DNA of 64,000 nt from Rattus norvegicus (lineage: Eukaryota; Chordata; Mammalia; Rodentia; Muridae): the NCBI RefSeq assembly GCF_036323735.1, contig NC_086036.1, forward strand, positions 18,890,064 through 18,954,063, given 5' to 3'. Numbering within the stretch: the stretch's first letter is position 1; each line of letters begins with the position of its first letter. Of this stretch, positions 35,808 to 47,154 are shown in pieces. The translations under genes were made by a program, and so were the position numbers. Below the pieces are notes generated by a model. That model was not told the DNA's origin. It saw only the letters and a list, made by a program, of their open reading frames with translations, and did no database searches.

Positions 35808-37715
35808 ACATTCAGGTGACAAGGCACACACCATAACAATATGAATACATATATAATCACTCTCTTAAAGTGTTAAGAGTGTTAAGGGGATCAACTAAAT
35901 ATGAAATATTTAGAAGCATATGTGGATATGTGTGTGCTATCACCTTGTGTAAATGTATGCTTCCTTTATCATAAAAATATGAGCATGTATAGTGACAGAT
36001 AGAGATAGATACATAGACAGACAGCTTACCGGACTGCCAGACAGTAAGATGCATAATAAATACATGCATACATACAGACATACATACATACAGACAGACC
36101 CATGAAGGATTATATTAACATACAGACAAGCCACACAGCACATAGCCTCTCTTTTTACTTTCTAGAACTAGTGTCATGTAATTTCACATACTTCACATAC
36201 AGATGACAAAACTTGACAAATACAATTATAATTACTTGCAATCAATACAGCCAATTCCAAATGGTGAATAGCATCTATGAAAAATTGTGATTTAAGATAC
36301 TCCTACTAACCACACTAAGAGAGACATAAAACTCTGCAGGAAAGAAACGTTTATCCCAACAGCCCATTTATTACCATAGAGGAAACCTGAATTGTGTTTT
36401 ATAAACTTTGCATCCAATTCAAATTTTTATATAAAGTGGATAGAAAGAAGTAGTTTATCCTTATCTAGTCTCCACACCTGGGAAGTTAGCTATTTTCTTT
36501 TTCAGTTGGACAAAGTGAGTCCCACAGAGTACACCCATTACCCGAAAGCCATGCTGAGCCAAGAATTGACCTGTTTCCTGACCTGGCCTCTTGAGTTTTT
36601 CTTCAGGGCATAGAGAATCTTCCAGACATCATTAAGCATGATTTCTTCCTCCACTAGGCTTTCAGTGTAAGCTGTATTTTCTGTAGAATCCACATTCAGG
36701 GGAAAACAGTCACGCAGTGTCCCATTAGAAATGAGCAACAACATTCAAAGGAAAATTGGAAGCTGAAGATCTGATCATTAGCAACAGATGCATTGGCTTG
36801 GATCGGATAAACAAGTTGTTGTTTTCCTCTTCCTTACCCACTTGAACTGCCGACGAGTGTATCTATATGTGAAGTGTAGAGCCCCACATTAGTACCACAG
36901 ATCCATACCTGATAGAAGGAGTATGACTATTGCCAAGTTAGAATCTTCAATTTCATCATACTTGACAGTCTGATGGTGAAGCCTTGCTATGCCTGTCCTA
37001 TTTGTTTACTTTATGAGAATTTGGTTACTTAATGTCCTCTGATTGGGTCCATGATTCTTTTTCTCTTAATTTTTTGTGTTATAACTCATCTCCCACCAGA
37101 ATTTGCCTTCCTACAATCAAACCTTTAAAGGGGTTTTGTTGCATCTTCCTTGACCCTGCCATCTTTGTGTGATGTATTAGACAAGAGAAAGAGAGTTTAC
37201 AAAACATTAGAGAGTGTTGTCGGTTGAGAAGCTATCTCAAAAGATCACCAGAAGGACAAGCATGTAGAGATGATCTCCAAATCATTGCTCCTATAGTGAC
37301 AGTGGTTCAAGTTTTATGATATTGCCAGAGAACGATTTGAAGATGGCCTTAGCATTTTTCAGAATGAAATAGCCTTCAGCAAGGTACTTAGACATCATTG
37401 TTTATGGTTAATTATTACATCCTTAGAATCTCAGTCAATTAGATATCATATGTAGAGAAATAATATAGTATATCAAACTAAAAACAAGAGCGATTATATG
37501 TACAACAATTACCTAAGCAATCAAATGAAAGAGTCAGAAGACCATGAAAATATTTTAGAGACTCAGTAGCTACAGGACAAATATTACAAATCCAAATAGT
37601 TTAAATCTTAAACATTGCCAAGTTTATGTTTTGAAAACCAGCCTGGAATTTTAAGTAGAAATTCTCATACTAGTGTTTATGACACATATGGAGTCTGAAG
37701 AAAGGCACATTCAAG

Positions 37716-37720
<5 letters not shown>
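35808..37720. other. Unique non-coding DNA with a CATA patch
   Basis: A CATA/CAGA microsatellite lies at about 36061-36099. No exon or interspersed repeat is recognised in the remainder. Confidence 0.5.

Positions 37721-37760
<40 letters not shown>
37721..37760. repeat. GT microsatellite
   Basis: About 20 uninterrupted GT units. Confidence 0.95.
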
Positions 37761-37763
<3 letters not shown>

Positions 37764-38261
37764 TTTAAACATAAAATCCTGCAGTTATATGTTTAAGGAA
37801 CACATGGACAAAGTCTTTAACTTATTCTGGGGTATCTTATTATAAATATACAAATATTCAAAACTCTGAGAAATAATTGAAGACTAAAAGATTTGTAACC
37901 CATAGTACTTTAGATAAGGGTTGATACTATCATTCTTTTAGGATTGGTAAAAGGTACCTTGGTGCATCAAGGCCAAGGAAGGTTTACTGCATAGATCATA
38001 CCCTCACCAAATCTAATGCAAGGGGTTTATTGGGGAAAAGAGATGAGGTGGGGCAAAAGGTCTTTCCTGAGTGCAGATATGAGAGAAAGAGAGAAAGAGA
38101 AAGACACAGATAGACAGAGAGACTTAGAGATAGAGAGAATTTGAGAGAGGTGGGGGCAGGGAAGGGCAGGGGAGGGGTAGGGGAGGAAGAGGGAGAGGGA
38201 GAGAGAGAAATAATTATAGAGACTCCTTTTGAAGGGTGTTTTCTCCTAAGAAAATATATGT
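37761..38261. other. Non-coding DNA ending in a purine-rich tract
   Basis: 38083-38217 is GA/GGGA-rich. The sequence at about 37955-38080 (GGTTTATTGGGG and neighbours) may belong to the extreme 5' region of the old L1 that follows, but I cannot set that boundary. Confidence 0.45.
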
Positions 38262-38380
38262 GACCAAATCCTGTGGGAGAAAGAGCTGGGCTCTCAGAGT
38301 AAGGGGAATCCAGAAAACTCAGGGGAGACTACCAATTCTATTTTCATTCCTGGTCCAATGATCCAATTCCTGGTCTCCTC

Positions 38381-38640
38381 CTGGAGACCTCTGGACCCAG
38401 GAACCAAGGAGAAATCTGGGACAGGACAGTTGTAGTGTCTGCCTGCACCGAGAGCTGAAAGCCAGTCACCAGGAGCACTGACACACCTCAGAGCAGAAGA
38501 ATCTACCTGGAGACATCTGGAAAGATGAACCAAGGAGCAGTCTGGGACAGGATCCTTCTAGTTTCCACCTGCACCCAGGGCTTAACCTGTGAAAGAGCTG
38601 TCTGTACCCAGATCCGGCTGGAAGAAAGCCAGTCTCCAGG
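38381..38640 (+). repeat. 126-bp-offset tandem repeat in the old L1 5'UTR
   Basis: Two similar segments start at 38381 and 38507 (CTGGAGAC, then GAACCAAGGAG, TCTGGGACAGGA and CCTGCACC in both), a period of about 126 bp. It resembles degenerate monomer organisation. Confidence 0.75.
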
Positions 38641-38722
38641 AGTGCTGCCACACAGGATTATAGGAGGATGAAGACACAATCAGAGACAGCGAACACCAGA
38701 GACAGCTAACACCAAAAACAAC

Positions 38723-39828
38723 ATGGCAGCTAGAGGCTAGAACAGGAACCTAAGCAATAGAAAGAAAGACTACTTGGCATAATCAGAAACCTGTTCTCCC
38801 ACCGAAACAAATAGTGGATATCCCTTTGCACTGGAAAAGAAAGATTTGGATTTAAAATCACATATAATGATGATGATAGAGGACATTAACAAGAAAATAA
38901 ATAAATCACTTAAAGAAATGCAGCACAACACAGGTAAACAAGTAGAAGCCCTTAAAGAGGAAACAGAAAAATCCCTTAAAGAATTACAAGAAAACAAAAA
39001 CAACCAGGTGAAGGAATTGAATAAAACTATTCACTATCTAAATATGGAAATAGAAACAATAAAGAAATCAAAAACAGAGACAACCCTGGAGATAGAAAAC
39101 CTAGGAAAGAGATCAGGAATCATGGATGCAAGCATCACCAACAGAATACAAGAGATAGTAGAATCAATCTCAGGGACAGTAGATACTATAAAAAAACACT
39201 GACACAACTGTCAAAGAAAATGTAAAACACAAAAATCTCCTAATCCAAAACATCCAAGAAATCCAGGATACAATGAGAAGATCAAGCATAAGGATAATAG
39301 GGATAGAAGAGAACAAAGATTCCCAAATTAAAGGACAAGTAAATATCTTCACCAAAATTGTAGAAGAAAACTTCCCTAACCTAAAGAAAGAGATGCCTAT
39401 AAATATACAAGAAGCCTACAGAACTCTAAATAAATTGAACCAGAAAAGAAATTCATGCCATCACATGATATTCAAAACACAAAACACACAAAAGAAAGAA
39501 AGAATATTAAAAGCAGTAAGGATTAAATGTTAAGTAACGTGCAAAGGCAAACCTATCTGAATTATACAAGACTTCTCACCACAGACTATTAAAGCCAGAA
39601 GATCCTGGGCAGATGTCATACCAAAACTAAGGGAACACAAATGCCAGTATAGGATACTATATCCAGCAAAACTCTCAATCGACATAGATGTAGAAACCAA
39701 GATATCCAAGACAAAACCAAAATTACACAATATCTTTCCACAAATCCAGCCCTACAAAGGATGGAAAAGTCCAACACAAGGAGGGAAACTAGAACATAGA
39801 AAAAGCAAGAAAATAATCTTCTTTCAAC
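38723..39828 (+). pseudogene. L1 ORF1 remnant (old L1)
   Basis: The ATG at 38723 is followed by an in-frame stop at codon 6, with more stops and frameshifts downstream. The coiled-coil portion (38846-39202) stays open for 118 codons, and RRM-like sequence with RIIGIEE is recognisable at about 39273-39533. The C-terminal domain is also recognisable but out of frame. Non-functional. Confidence 0.88.
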
Positions 39829-40613
39829 AAACCTAAAAGAAGAAAGCCACAAAAATATAATTCTACCTCTAAAAACAAAAATAAGAGGAACAACAATCAA
39901 TATTCCTTAATATCTCTCAACGGCAATGAACTCAATTCCCCAATAAAAAGACATAAGTTAGCAGACTGGATACATAAAGAGGACCCAGCATTTTGCTGCA
40001 TACAGGAAACACACCTCAGTGACAAAGAAAGACACTCCCTCAGATTAAAAGGCTGGCAAACAATTTTCCAAGCAAATGGTTCCAAAAAAAAACTGGAATA
40101 GCCATTCTAATATAGAGTAATATTGACTTTCAAGGAAAAGTTATCAGTTAAAGTAAGGAAGGACACTTCATATTCATCAAAGGAAAAATCCACCAAGATG
40201 AATTCTCAGTCCTTAATAAGTATGCTCCAAATGTGAGGGCACCTATATTCATAAAAAAAAAAAAACTTACAAAAGTTCAAAGCACACACTGTGCCTCACA
40301 CAATAATACTGGGAGAATTCAACACTTCACTCTCAGCAATGGACCAATCACAGAAAGAGAAACTAAACAGAGACACAGAGAAACAAACAGAAGTTATGAA
40401 ATAAAGGATATAACAGATATTTATAGAGCATTTCACCTAAAACAAAGAATATACCTTCTTCTACTTACCTCAGATACATTCTCCAAAATTGAGCTTATAA
40501 TTGGTCATAAAACAGGCCTAAACAGATACAAGAAGATTGAAATAATCCCATACATCATATCAGTTCAACAGTAATTAAGACTGGTCTTCAAAAACATCAA
40601 AAATGACAAAAAG

Positions 40614-41318
40614 GCAGCAGCTCTCTGCTCCCAGACCCGGTGAGAGAGAAACCCAACCGCCTGGTCAGGTGGGCACTCCTGAGGCTGCAGAGCGGAAGAG
40701 ACCACCAACACTGCTCACCCCTGCCCACATCCCTGGCCCAAGAGGAAACTGTATAAGGCCTCTGGGCTCCCGTGGGGGAGGGCCCAGGAGCGGCAGGACC
40801 CCGCCCGACCCTGAAGGAAACAGACCGGATAAACAGTTCTCTGCACCCAAATCCCGTGGGAGGGAGAGCTAAACCTTCAGAGAGGCGGACAAGCCTGGGA
40901 AACCAGAAGAGACTGCTCCCTGCACACACATCTCGGACGCCAGAGGAAAAAGCCAAAGACCATCTGGAACCCTGGTGCACTGAAGCTCCCGGAAGGGGCG
41001 GCACAGGTCTTCCTGGTTGCTGCCGCTGCAGAGAGCCCGTGGGCAGCACCCCACGAGCGAACTTGAGCCTCGGGACCACAGGTAAGACCAACTTTTCTGC
41101 TGCAAGAAAGCTGCCTGGTGAACTCAAGACACAGGCCCACAGGAACAGCTGAAGACCTGTAGAGAGGAAAAACTACACGCCCGAAAGCAGAACACTCTGT
41201 CCCCATAACTGACTGAAAGAGAGGAAAACAGGTCTACAGCACTCCTGACACAGAGGCTTATAGGACAGTCTAGCCACTGTCAGAAATAGCAGAACAAAGT
41301 AACACTAGAGATAATCTG
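40614..41318 (+). promoter_or_regulatory. L1 5'UTR (young copy)
   Basis: 705 bp of GC-rich, CpG-containing sequence upstream of ORF1, homologous to 1568-2285 on the other strand. It should contain the internal L1 promoter by family analogy. Long frames are open in antisense (41206-40877, 109 codons; 41127-40597, 176 codons) and in sense (40772-41152, 126 codons). Confidence 0.85.
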
Positions 41319-42392
41319 ATGGCGAGAGGCAAGCGCAGGAACCCAAGCAACAGAAACCAAGACTACATGCTATCATCGGAGCCCAATTCTCCCACCAAAA
41401 CAAACATGGAATATCCAAACACACCAGAAAAGCAAGATCTAGTTTCAAAATCATATTTGATCATGATGCTGGAGGACTTCAAGAAAGACATGAACACACT
41501 TAGGGAAGCACAGGAAAACATTAATAAACAAGTAAAAGCCTACAGAGAGGAATCGCAAAAATCCCTGAAAGAATTCCAGGAAAACACAATCAAACAGTTG
41601 AAGGAATTAAAAATGGAAATAGAAGCAATCAAGAAAGAACACATGGAAACAACCCTGGATATAGAAAACCAAAAGAAGAGACAAGGAGCTGTAGATACAA
41701 GCTTCACCAACAGAATACAAGAGATGGAAGAGAGAATCTCAGGAGCAGAAGATTCCATAGAAATCATTGACTCAACTGTCAAAGATAATGTAAAGTGGAA
41801 AAAGCTACTGGTCCAAAACATACAGGAAATCCAGGACTCAATGAGAAGATCAAACCTAAGGATAATAGGTATAGAAGAGAGTGAAGACTCCCAGCTCAAA
41901 GGACCAGTAAATATCTTCAACAAAATCATAGAAGAAAACTTCCCTAACCTAAAAAAAGAGATACCCATAGACATACAAGAAGCCTACAGAACTCCAAATA
42001 GATTGGACCAGAAAAGAAACACCTCCCGTCACATAATTGTCAAAACACCAAACGCACAAAATAAAGAAAGAATATTAAAAGCAGTAAGGGAAAAAGGTCA
42101 AGTAACATATAAAGGGAGACCTATCAGAATCACACAAGACTTCTCGCCAGAAACTATGAAGGCCAGAAGATCCTGGACTGATGTCATACAGACCCTAAGA
42201 GAACACAAATGCCAGCCCAGGTTACTGTATCCAGCAAAACTCTCAATTAACATTGATGGAGAAACCAAGATATTCCATGACAAAACCAAATTTACACAAT
42301 ATCTTTCTACAAATCCAGCACTACAAAGGATAATAAATGGTAAAGCCCAACATAAGGAGGCAAGCTATACCCTAGAAGAAGCAAGAAACTAA
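41319..42392 (+). CDS. L1 ORF1 protein, intact (357 aa)
   Basis: Complete ORF1 with the same length and architecture as the minus-strand copy at 494-1567: basic N-terminus, coiled coil (about 47-165), RRM-like domain (about 170-260) and C-terminal RNA-binding domain with RRSWTDV and LLYPAKLS. Ten residue differences from the other copy are visible, including W160, P268 and Q273. W160 results from several adjacent base changes at the coiled-coil/RRM boundary, which is unusual. ORF2 starts 59 bp downstream. The protein would act in cis on its own RNA as a ribonucleoprotein component and in trans on SINE RNAs less certainly. Confidence 0.95.
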   Translation: MARGKRRNPSNRNQDYMLSSEPNSPTKTNMEYPNTPEKQDLVSKSYLIMMLEDFKKDMNTLREAQENINKQVKAYREESQKSLKEFQENTIKQLKELKMEIEAIKKEHMETTLDIENQKKRQGAVDTSFTNRIQEMEERISGAEDSIEIIDSTVKDNVKWKKLLVQNIQEIQDSMRRSNLRIIGIEESEDSQLKGPVNIFNKIIEENFPNLKKEIPIDIQEAYRTPNRLDQKRNTSRHIIVKTPNAQNKERILKAVREKGQVTYKGRPIRITQDFSPETMKARRSWTDVIQTLREHKCQPRLLYPAKLSINIDGETKIFHDKTKFTQYLSTNPALQRIINGKAQHKEASYTLEEARN

Positions 42393-42451
42393 TCGTCTTG
42401 GCAACAAAACAAAGAGAATGAAAGCACACAAACATAACCTCACATCCAAAT

Positions 42452-45400
42452 ATGAATATAACGGGAAGCAATAATCACTATTCCTTAATATCTCTCAATA
42501 TCAATGGCCTCAACTCCCCAATAAAAAGACATAGATTAACAAACTGGATACGCGACGAGGACCCTGCATTCTGCTGCCTACAGGAAACACACCTCAGAGA
42601 CAAAGACAGACACTACCTCAGAGTGAAAGGCTGGAAAACAACTTTCCAAGCAAATGGTCAGAAGAAGCAAGCTGGAGTAGCCATTCTAATATCAAATAAA
42701 ATCAATTTCCAACTAAAAGTCATCAAAAAAGATAAGGAAGGACACTTCATATTCATCAAAGGAAAAATCAACCAAGATGAACTCTCAATCCTAAATATCT
42801 ATGCCCCAAATACAAGGGCACCTACATATGTAAAAGAAACCTTACTAAAGCTCAAAACACACATTGCACCTCACACAATAATAGTGGGAGATTTCAACAC
42901 CCCACTCTCATCAATGGACAGATCATGGAAACAGAAATTAAACAGTGATGTAGACAGACTAAGAGAAGTCATGAGCCAAATGGACTTAACGGATATTTAT
43001 AGAACATTCTATCCTAAAGCAAAAGGATATACCTTCTTCTCAGCTCCTCATGGTACTTTCTCCAAAATTGACCATATAATTGGTCAAAAAACGGGCCTCA
43101 ACAGGTACAGAAAGATAGAAATAATCCCATGCGTGCTATCGGACCACCACGGCCTAAAACTGGTCTTCAATAACAATAAGGGAAGAATGCCCACATATAC
43201 GTGGAAATTGAACAATGCTCTACTCAATGATAACCTGGTCAAGGAAGAAATAAAGAAAGAAATTAAAAACTTTTTAGAATTTAATGAAAATGAAGATACA
43301 ACATACTCAAACTTATGGGACACAATGAAAGCTGTGCTAAGAGGAAAACTCATAGCGCTGAGTGCCTGCAGAAAGAAACAGGAAAGAGCATATGTCAGCA
43401 GCTTGACAGCACACCTAAAAGCTCTAGAACAAAAAGAAGCAAATACACCCAGGAGGAGTAGAAGGCAGGAAATAATCAAACTCAGAGCTGAAATCAACCA
43501 AGTAGAAACAAAAAGGACCATAGAAAGAATCAACAGAACCAAAAGTTGGTTCTTTGAGAAAATCAACAAGATAGATAAACCCTTAGCCAGACTAACGAGA
43601 GGACACAGAGAGTGTGTCCAAATTAACAAAATCAGAAATGAAAAGGGAGACATAACTACAGATTCGGAGGAAATTCAAAAAATCATCAGATCTTACTATA
43701 AAAACCTATATTCAACAAAATTTGAAAATCTTCAGGAAATGGACAATTTCCTAGACAGATACCAGGTATCGAAGTTAAATCAGGAACAGATAAACCAGTT
43801 AAACAACCCCATAACTCCTAAGGAAATAGAAGCAGTCATTAAAGGTCTCCCAACCAAAAAGAGCCCAGGTCCAGACGGGTTTACTGCAGAATTCTATCAA
43901 ACCTTCATAGAAGACCTCATACCAATATTATCCAAACTATTCCACAAAATTGAAACAGATGGAGCCCTACCGAATTCCTTCTACGAAGCCACAATTACTC
44001 TTATACCTAAACCACACAAAGACACAACAAAGAAAGAGAACTTCAGACCAATTTCCCTTATGAATATCGACGCAAAAATACTCAATAAAATTCTGGCACA
44101 CCGAATTCAAGAGCACATCAAAACAATCATCCATCATGATCAAGTAGGCTTCATCCCAGGCATGCAGGGATGGTTTAATATACGGAAAACCATCAACGTG
44201 ATCCATTATATAAACAAACTGAAAGAACAGAACCACATGATCATTTCATTAGATGCTGAGAAAGCATTTGACAAAGTTCAACACCCCTTCATGATAAAAG
44301 TCCTGGAAAGAATAGGAATTCAAGGCCCATACCTAAACATAGTAAAAGCCATATACAGCAAACCAGTTGCTAACATTAAACTAAATGGAGAGAAACTTGA
44401 AGCAATCCCACTAAAATCAGGGACTAGACAAGGCTGCCCACTCTCTCCCTACTTATTCAATATAGTTCTTGAAGTTCTAGCCAGAGCAATCAGACAACAA
44501 AAGGAGATCAAAGGGATACAGATCGGAAAAGAAGAGGTCAAAATATCACTATTTGCAGATGACATGATAGTATATTTAAGTGATCCCAAAAGTTCCACCA
44601 GAGAACTACTAAAGCTGATAAACAACTTCAGCAAAGTGGCTGGGTATAAAATTAACTCAAATAAATCAGTTGCCTTCCTCTATACAAAAGAGAAACAAGC
44701 CGAGAAAGAAATTAGGGAAACGACACCCTTCATAATAGACCCAAATAATATAAAGTACCTCGGTGTGACTTTAACCAAGCAAGTAAAAGATCTGTACAAT
44801 AAGAACTTCAAGACACTGAGGAAAGAAATTGAAGAAGACCTCAGAAGATGGAAAGATCTCCCATGCTCATGGATTGGCAGGATTAATATAGTAAAAATGG
44901 CCATTTTACCAAAAGCAATCTACAGATTCAATGCAATCCCCATCAAAATACCAATCCAATTCTTCAAAGAGTTAGACAGAACAATTTGCAAATTCATCTG
45001 GAATAACAAAAAACCCAGGATAGCTAAAGCTATCCTCAACAATAAAAGGACTTCAGGGGGAATCACTATCCCTGAACTCAAGCAGTATTAGAGAGCAATA
45101 GTGATAAAAACTGCATGGTATTGGTACAGAGACAGACAGATAGACCAATGGAATAGAATTGAAGACCCAGAAATGAACCCACACACCTATGGTCACTTGA
45201 TTTTTGACAAAGGAGCCAAAACCATCCAATGGAAAAAAGATAGCATTTTCAGCAAATGGTGCTGGTTCAACTGGAGGGCAACATGTAGAAGAATGCAGAT
45301 CGATCCATGCTTATCACCCTGTACAAAGCTTAAGTCCAAGTGGATCAAGGACCTCCACATCAAACCAGACACACTCAAACTAATAGAAGAAAAACTAGGG

Positions 45401-46279
45401 AAGCAGCTGGAACACATGGGCACTGGAAAAAATTTCCTGAACAAAACACCAATGGCTTATGCTCTAAGATCAAGAATCGACAAATGGGATCTCATAAAAC
45501 TGCAAAGCTTCTGTAAGGCAAAGGACACTGTGGTTAGGACAAAACGGCAACCAACAGATTGGGAAAAGATCTTTACCAATCCTACAACAGATAGAGGCCT
45601 TATATCCAAAATATACAAAGAACTCAAGAAGTTAGACCGCAGGGAAACAAATAACCCTATTAAAAAATGGGGTTCAGAGCTAAACAAAGAATTCACAGCT
45701 GAGGAATGCCGAATGGCTGAGAAACACCTAAAGAAATGTTCAACATCTTTAGTCATAAGGGAAATGCAAATCAAAACAACCCTGAGATTTCACCTCACAC
45801 CAGTGCGATTGGCTACGATCAAAAACTCAGGTGACAGCAGATGCTGGCGAGGATGTGGAGAAAGAGGAACACTCCTCCATTGTTGGTGGGATTGCAGACT
45901 GGTAAAACCATTCTGGAAATCAGTCTGGAGGTTCCTCAGAAAATTGGACATTGAACTGCCTGAGGATCCAGCTGTACCTCTCTTGGGCATATACCCAAAA
46001 GATGCCTCAACATATAAAAGAGACACGTGCTCCACTATGTTCATCGCAGCCTTATTTATAATAGCCAGAAAATGGAAAGAACCCAGATGCCCTTCAACAG
46101 AGGAATGGATACAGAAAATGTGGTACATCTACACAATGGAATATTACTCAGCTATCAAAAACAACGAGTTTATGAAATTCGTAGGCAAATGGTTGGAACT
46201 GGAAAATATCATCCTGAGTGAGCTAACCCAATCACAGAAAGACATACATGGTATGCACTCACTGATAAGTGGCTATTAG
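42452..46279 (+). pseudogene. L1 ORF2 (endonuclease/reverse transcriptase), single nonsense codon
   Basis: The frame runs from ATG at 42452 to the natural stop at 46277-46279 (1,275 sense-length codons), broken by one TAG at 45089-45091 (codon 880). No frameshift is present. Endonuclease domain, residues 1-240: QETH around E45, GDFN at 146-149 and SDH at 230-232. Reverse transcriptase, about 440-800: SPGPDGF at 471-477, D601 in SLDAEKAFD, GTRQGCPLSP at 657-666 and FADD at 701-704, so the catalytic Asp triad is intact. The segment beyond the stop keeps the cysteine-rich motif (C1121, C1125, H1133, C1138). Truncation at 879 removes that C-terminal domain, which family studies show is needed for efficient retrotransposition. 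The stop could be a private mutation or a sequencing error. Confidence 0.93.
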
Positions 46280-46990
46280 CCCAAATGCTTGAATTACCCT
46301 AGATCCCTAGAACAAACGAAACTCAAGACGGATGATCAAAATGTGAATGCTTCACTCCTTCTTTAAATGAGGAAAAAGAATACCCTTGGCAGGGAAGGGA
46401 GAGGCAAAGATTAAAACAGAGACTGAACGAACACCCATTCAGAGCCTGCCCCACATGTGGCCCATACATATACAGCCACCCAATTAGACAAGATGGATGA
46501 AGCAAAGAAGTGCAGACCGGCAGGAGCCGGATGTAGATCGCTCCTGAGAGACACAGCCAGAATACAGCAAATATAGAGGCGAATGCCAGCAGCAAACCAC
46601 TGAACTGAGAATAGGTCCTCTATTGAAGGAATCAGAGAAAGAACTGGAAGAGCTTGAAGGGACTCGAGACCCCAAAAGTACAACAATGCCAAGCAACCAG
46701 AGCTTCCAGGGACTAAGCCACTACCTAAAGACTATACATGGACTGACCCTGGACTCTGACCCCATAGGTAGCAATGAATATCCCAGTAAGAGCACCAGTG
46801 GAAGGGGAAGCCCTGGGTCCTGCTAAGACTGAACCCCCAGTGAACTAGTCTATGGGGGGAGGGCGGCAATGGGGGGAGGGTTGGGAGGGGAACACCCATA
46901 AGGAAGGGGAGGGGGGAGGGGGATGTTTGCCTGGAAACCGGGAAAGGGAATAACACTCGAAATGTATATAAGAAATACTCAAGTTAATAA
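46280..46990 (+). other. L1 3'UTR with G-rich tract and poly(A)
   Basis: The 3'UTR of the young L1. A G-rich polypurine tract at 46854-46925 contains many runs of four to six G, compatible with G-quadruplex formation, a known trait of rodent L1 3'UTRs. AATAAA lies close to the end (46987-46992), leading into the A tail. Confidence 0.9.
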
Positions 46991-47061
46991 AAAAAAAAAA
47001 TGACAAAAAGCACATACACTCATGGAAGATGTACAATGATCCATTCAATGATAACTTGGTC

Positions 47062-47088
47062 AAGAAAGAAAGAATGAGAGAGAGAGAG

Positions 47089-47150
<62 letters not shown>
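47062..47150. repeat. GA/GATA microsatellite inside the old L1 ORF2
   Basis: GAGA and GATA units replace the AAGAAAGAAATTAAA context seen in the young copy at 43251-43268, so it apparently expanded from an L1 purine seed. Confidence 0.92.

Positions 47151-47154
<4 letters not shown>

Larger units (their letters stand above)
40599..47010 (+). mobile_element. Young near-full-length L1 with TSDs, nested in an old L1
   Basis: The element at 40614-46995 (about 6.38 kb) has 5'UTR, intact ORF1, ORF2 with one nonsense codon, 3'UTR and poly(A). It is flanked by 15-bp duplications AAAAATGACAAAAAG at 40599-40613 and 46996-47010, partly merged with the A tail. Compared with the copy at 1-2360 it lacks the outermost 75 bp or so, including the 21-bp repeats, so it may be slightly 5'-truncated. 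The intact TSD and ORFs indicate a recent insertion. Confidence 0.97.

Noticed and set aside
37170..37400. Possible processed pseudogene
   Set aside because: The sequence has some codon-like texture but no frame longer than chance, no poly(A) and no TSD, and I recognise no parent gene.
43084..43653. 189-codon frame antisense to L1 ORF2
   Set aside because: A hydrophobic shadow of Lys/Glu-rich ORF2 codons. The same shadow appears broken at 28747-29115.
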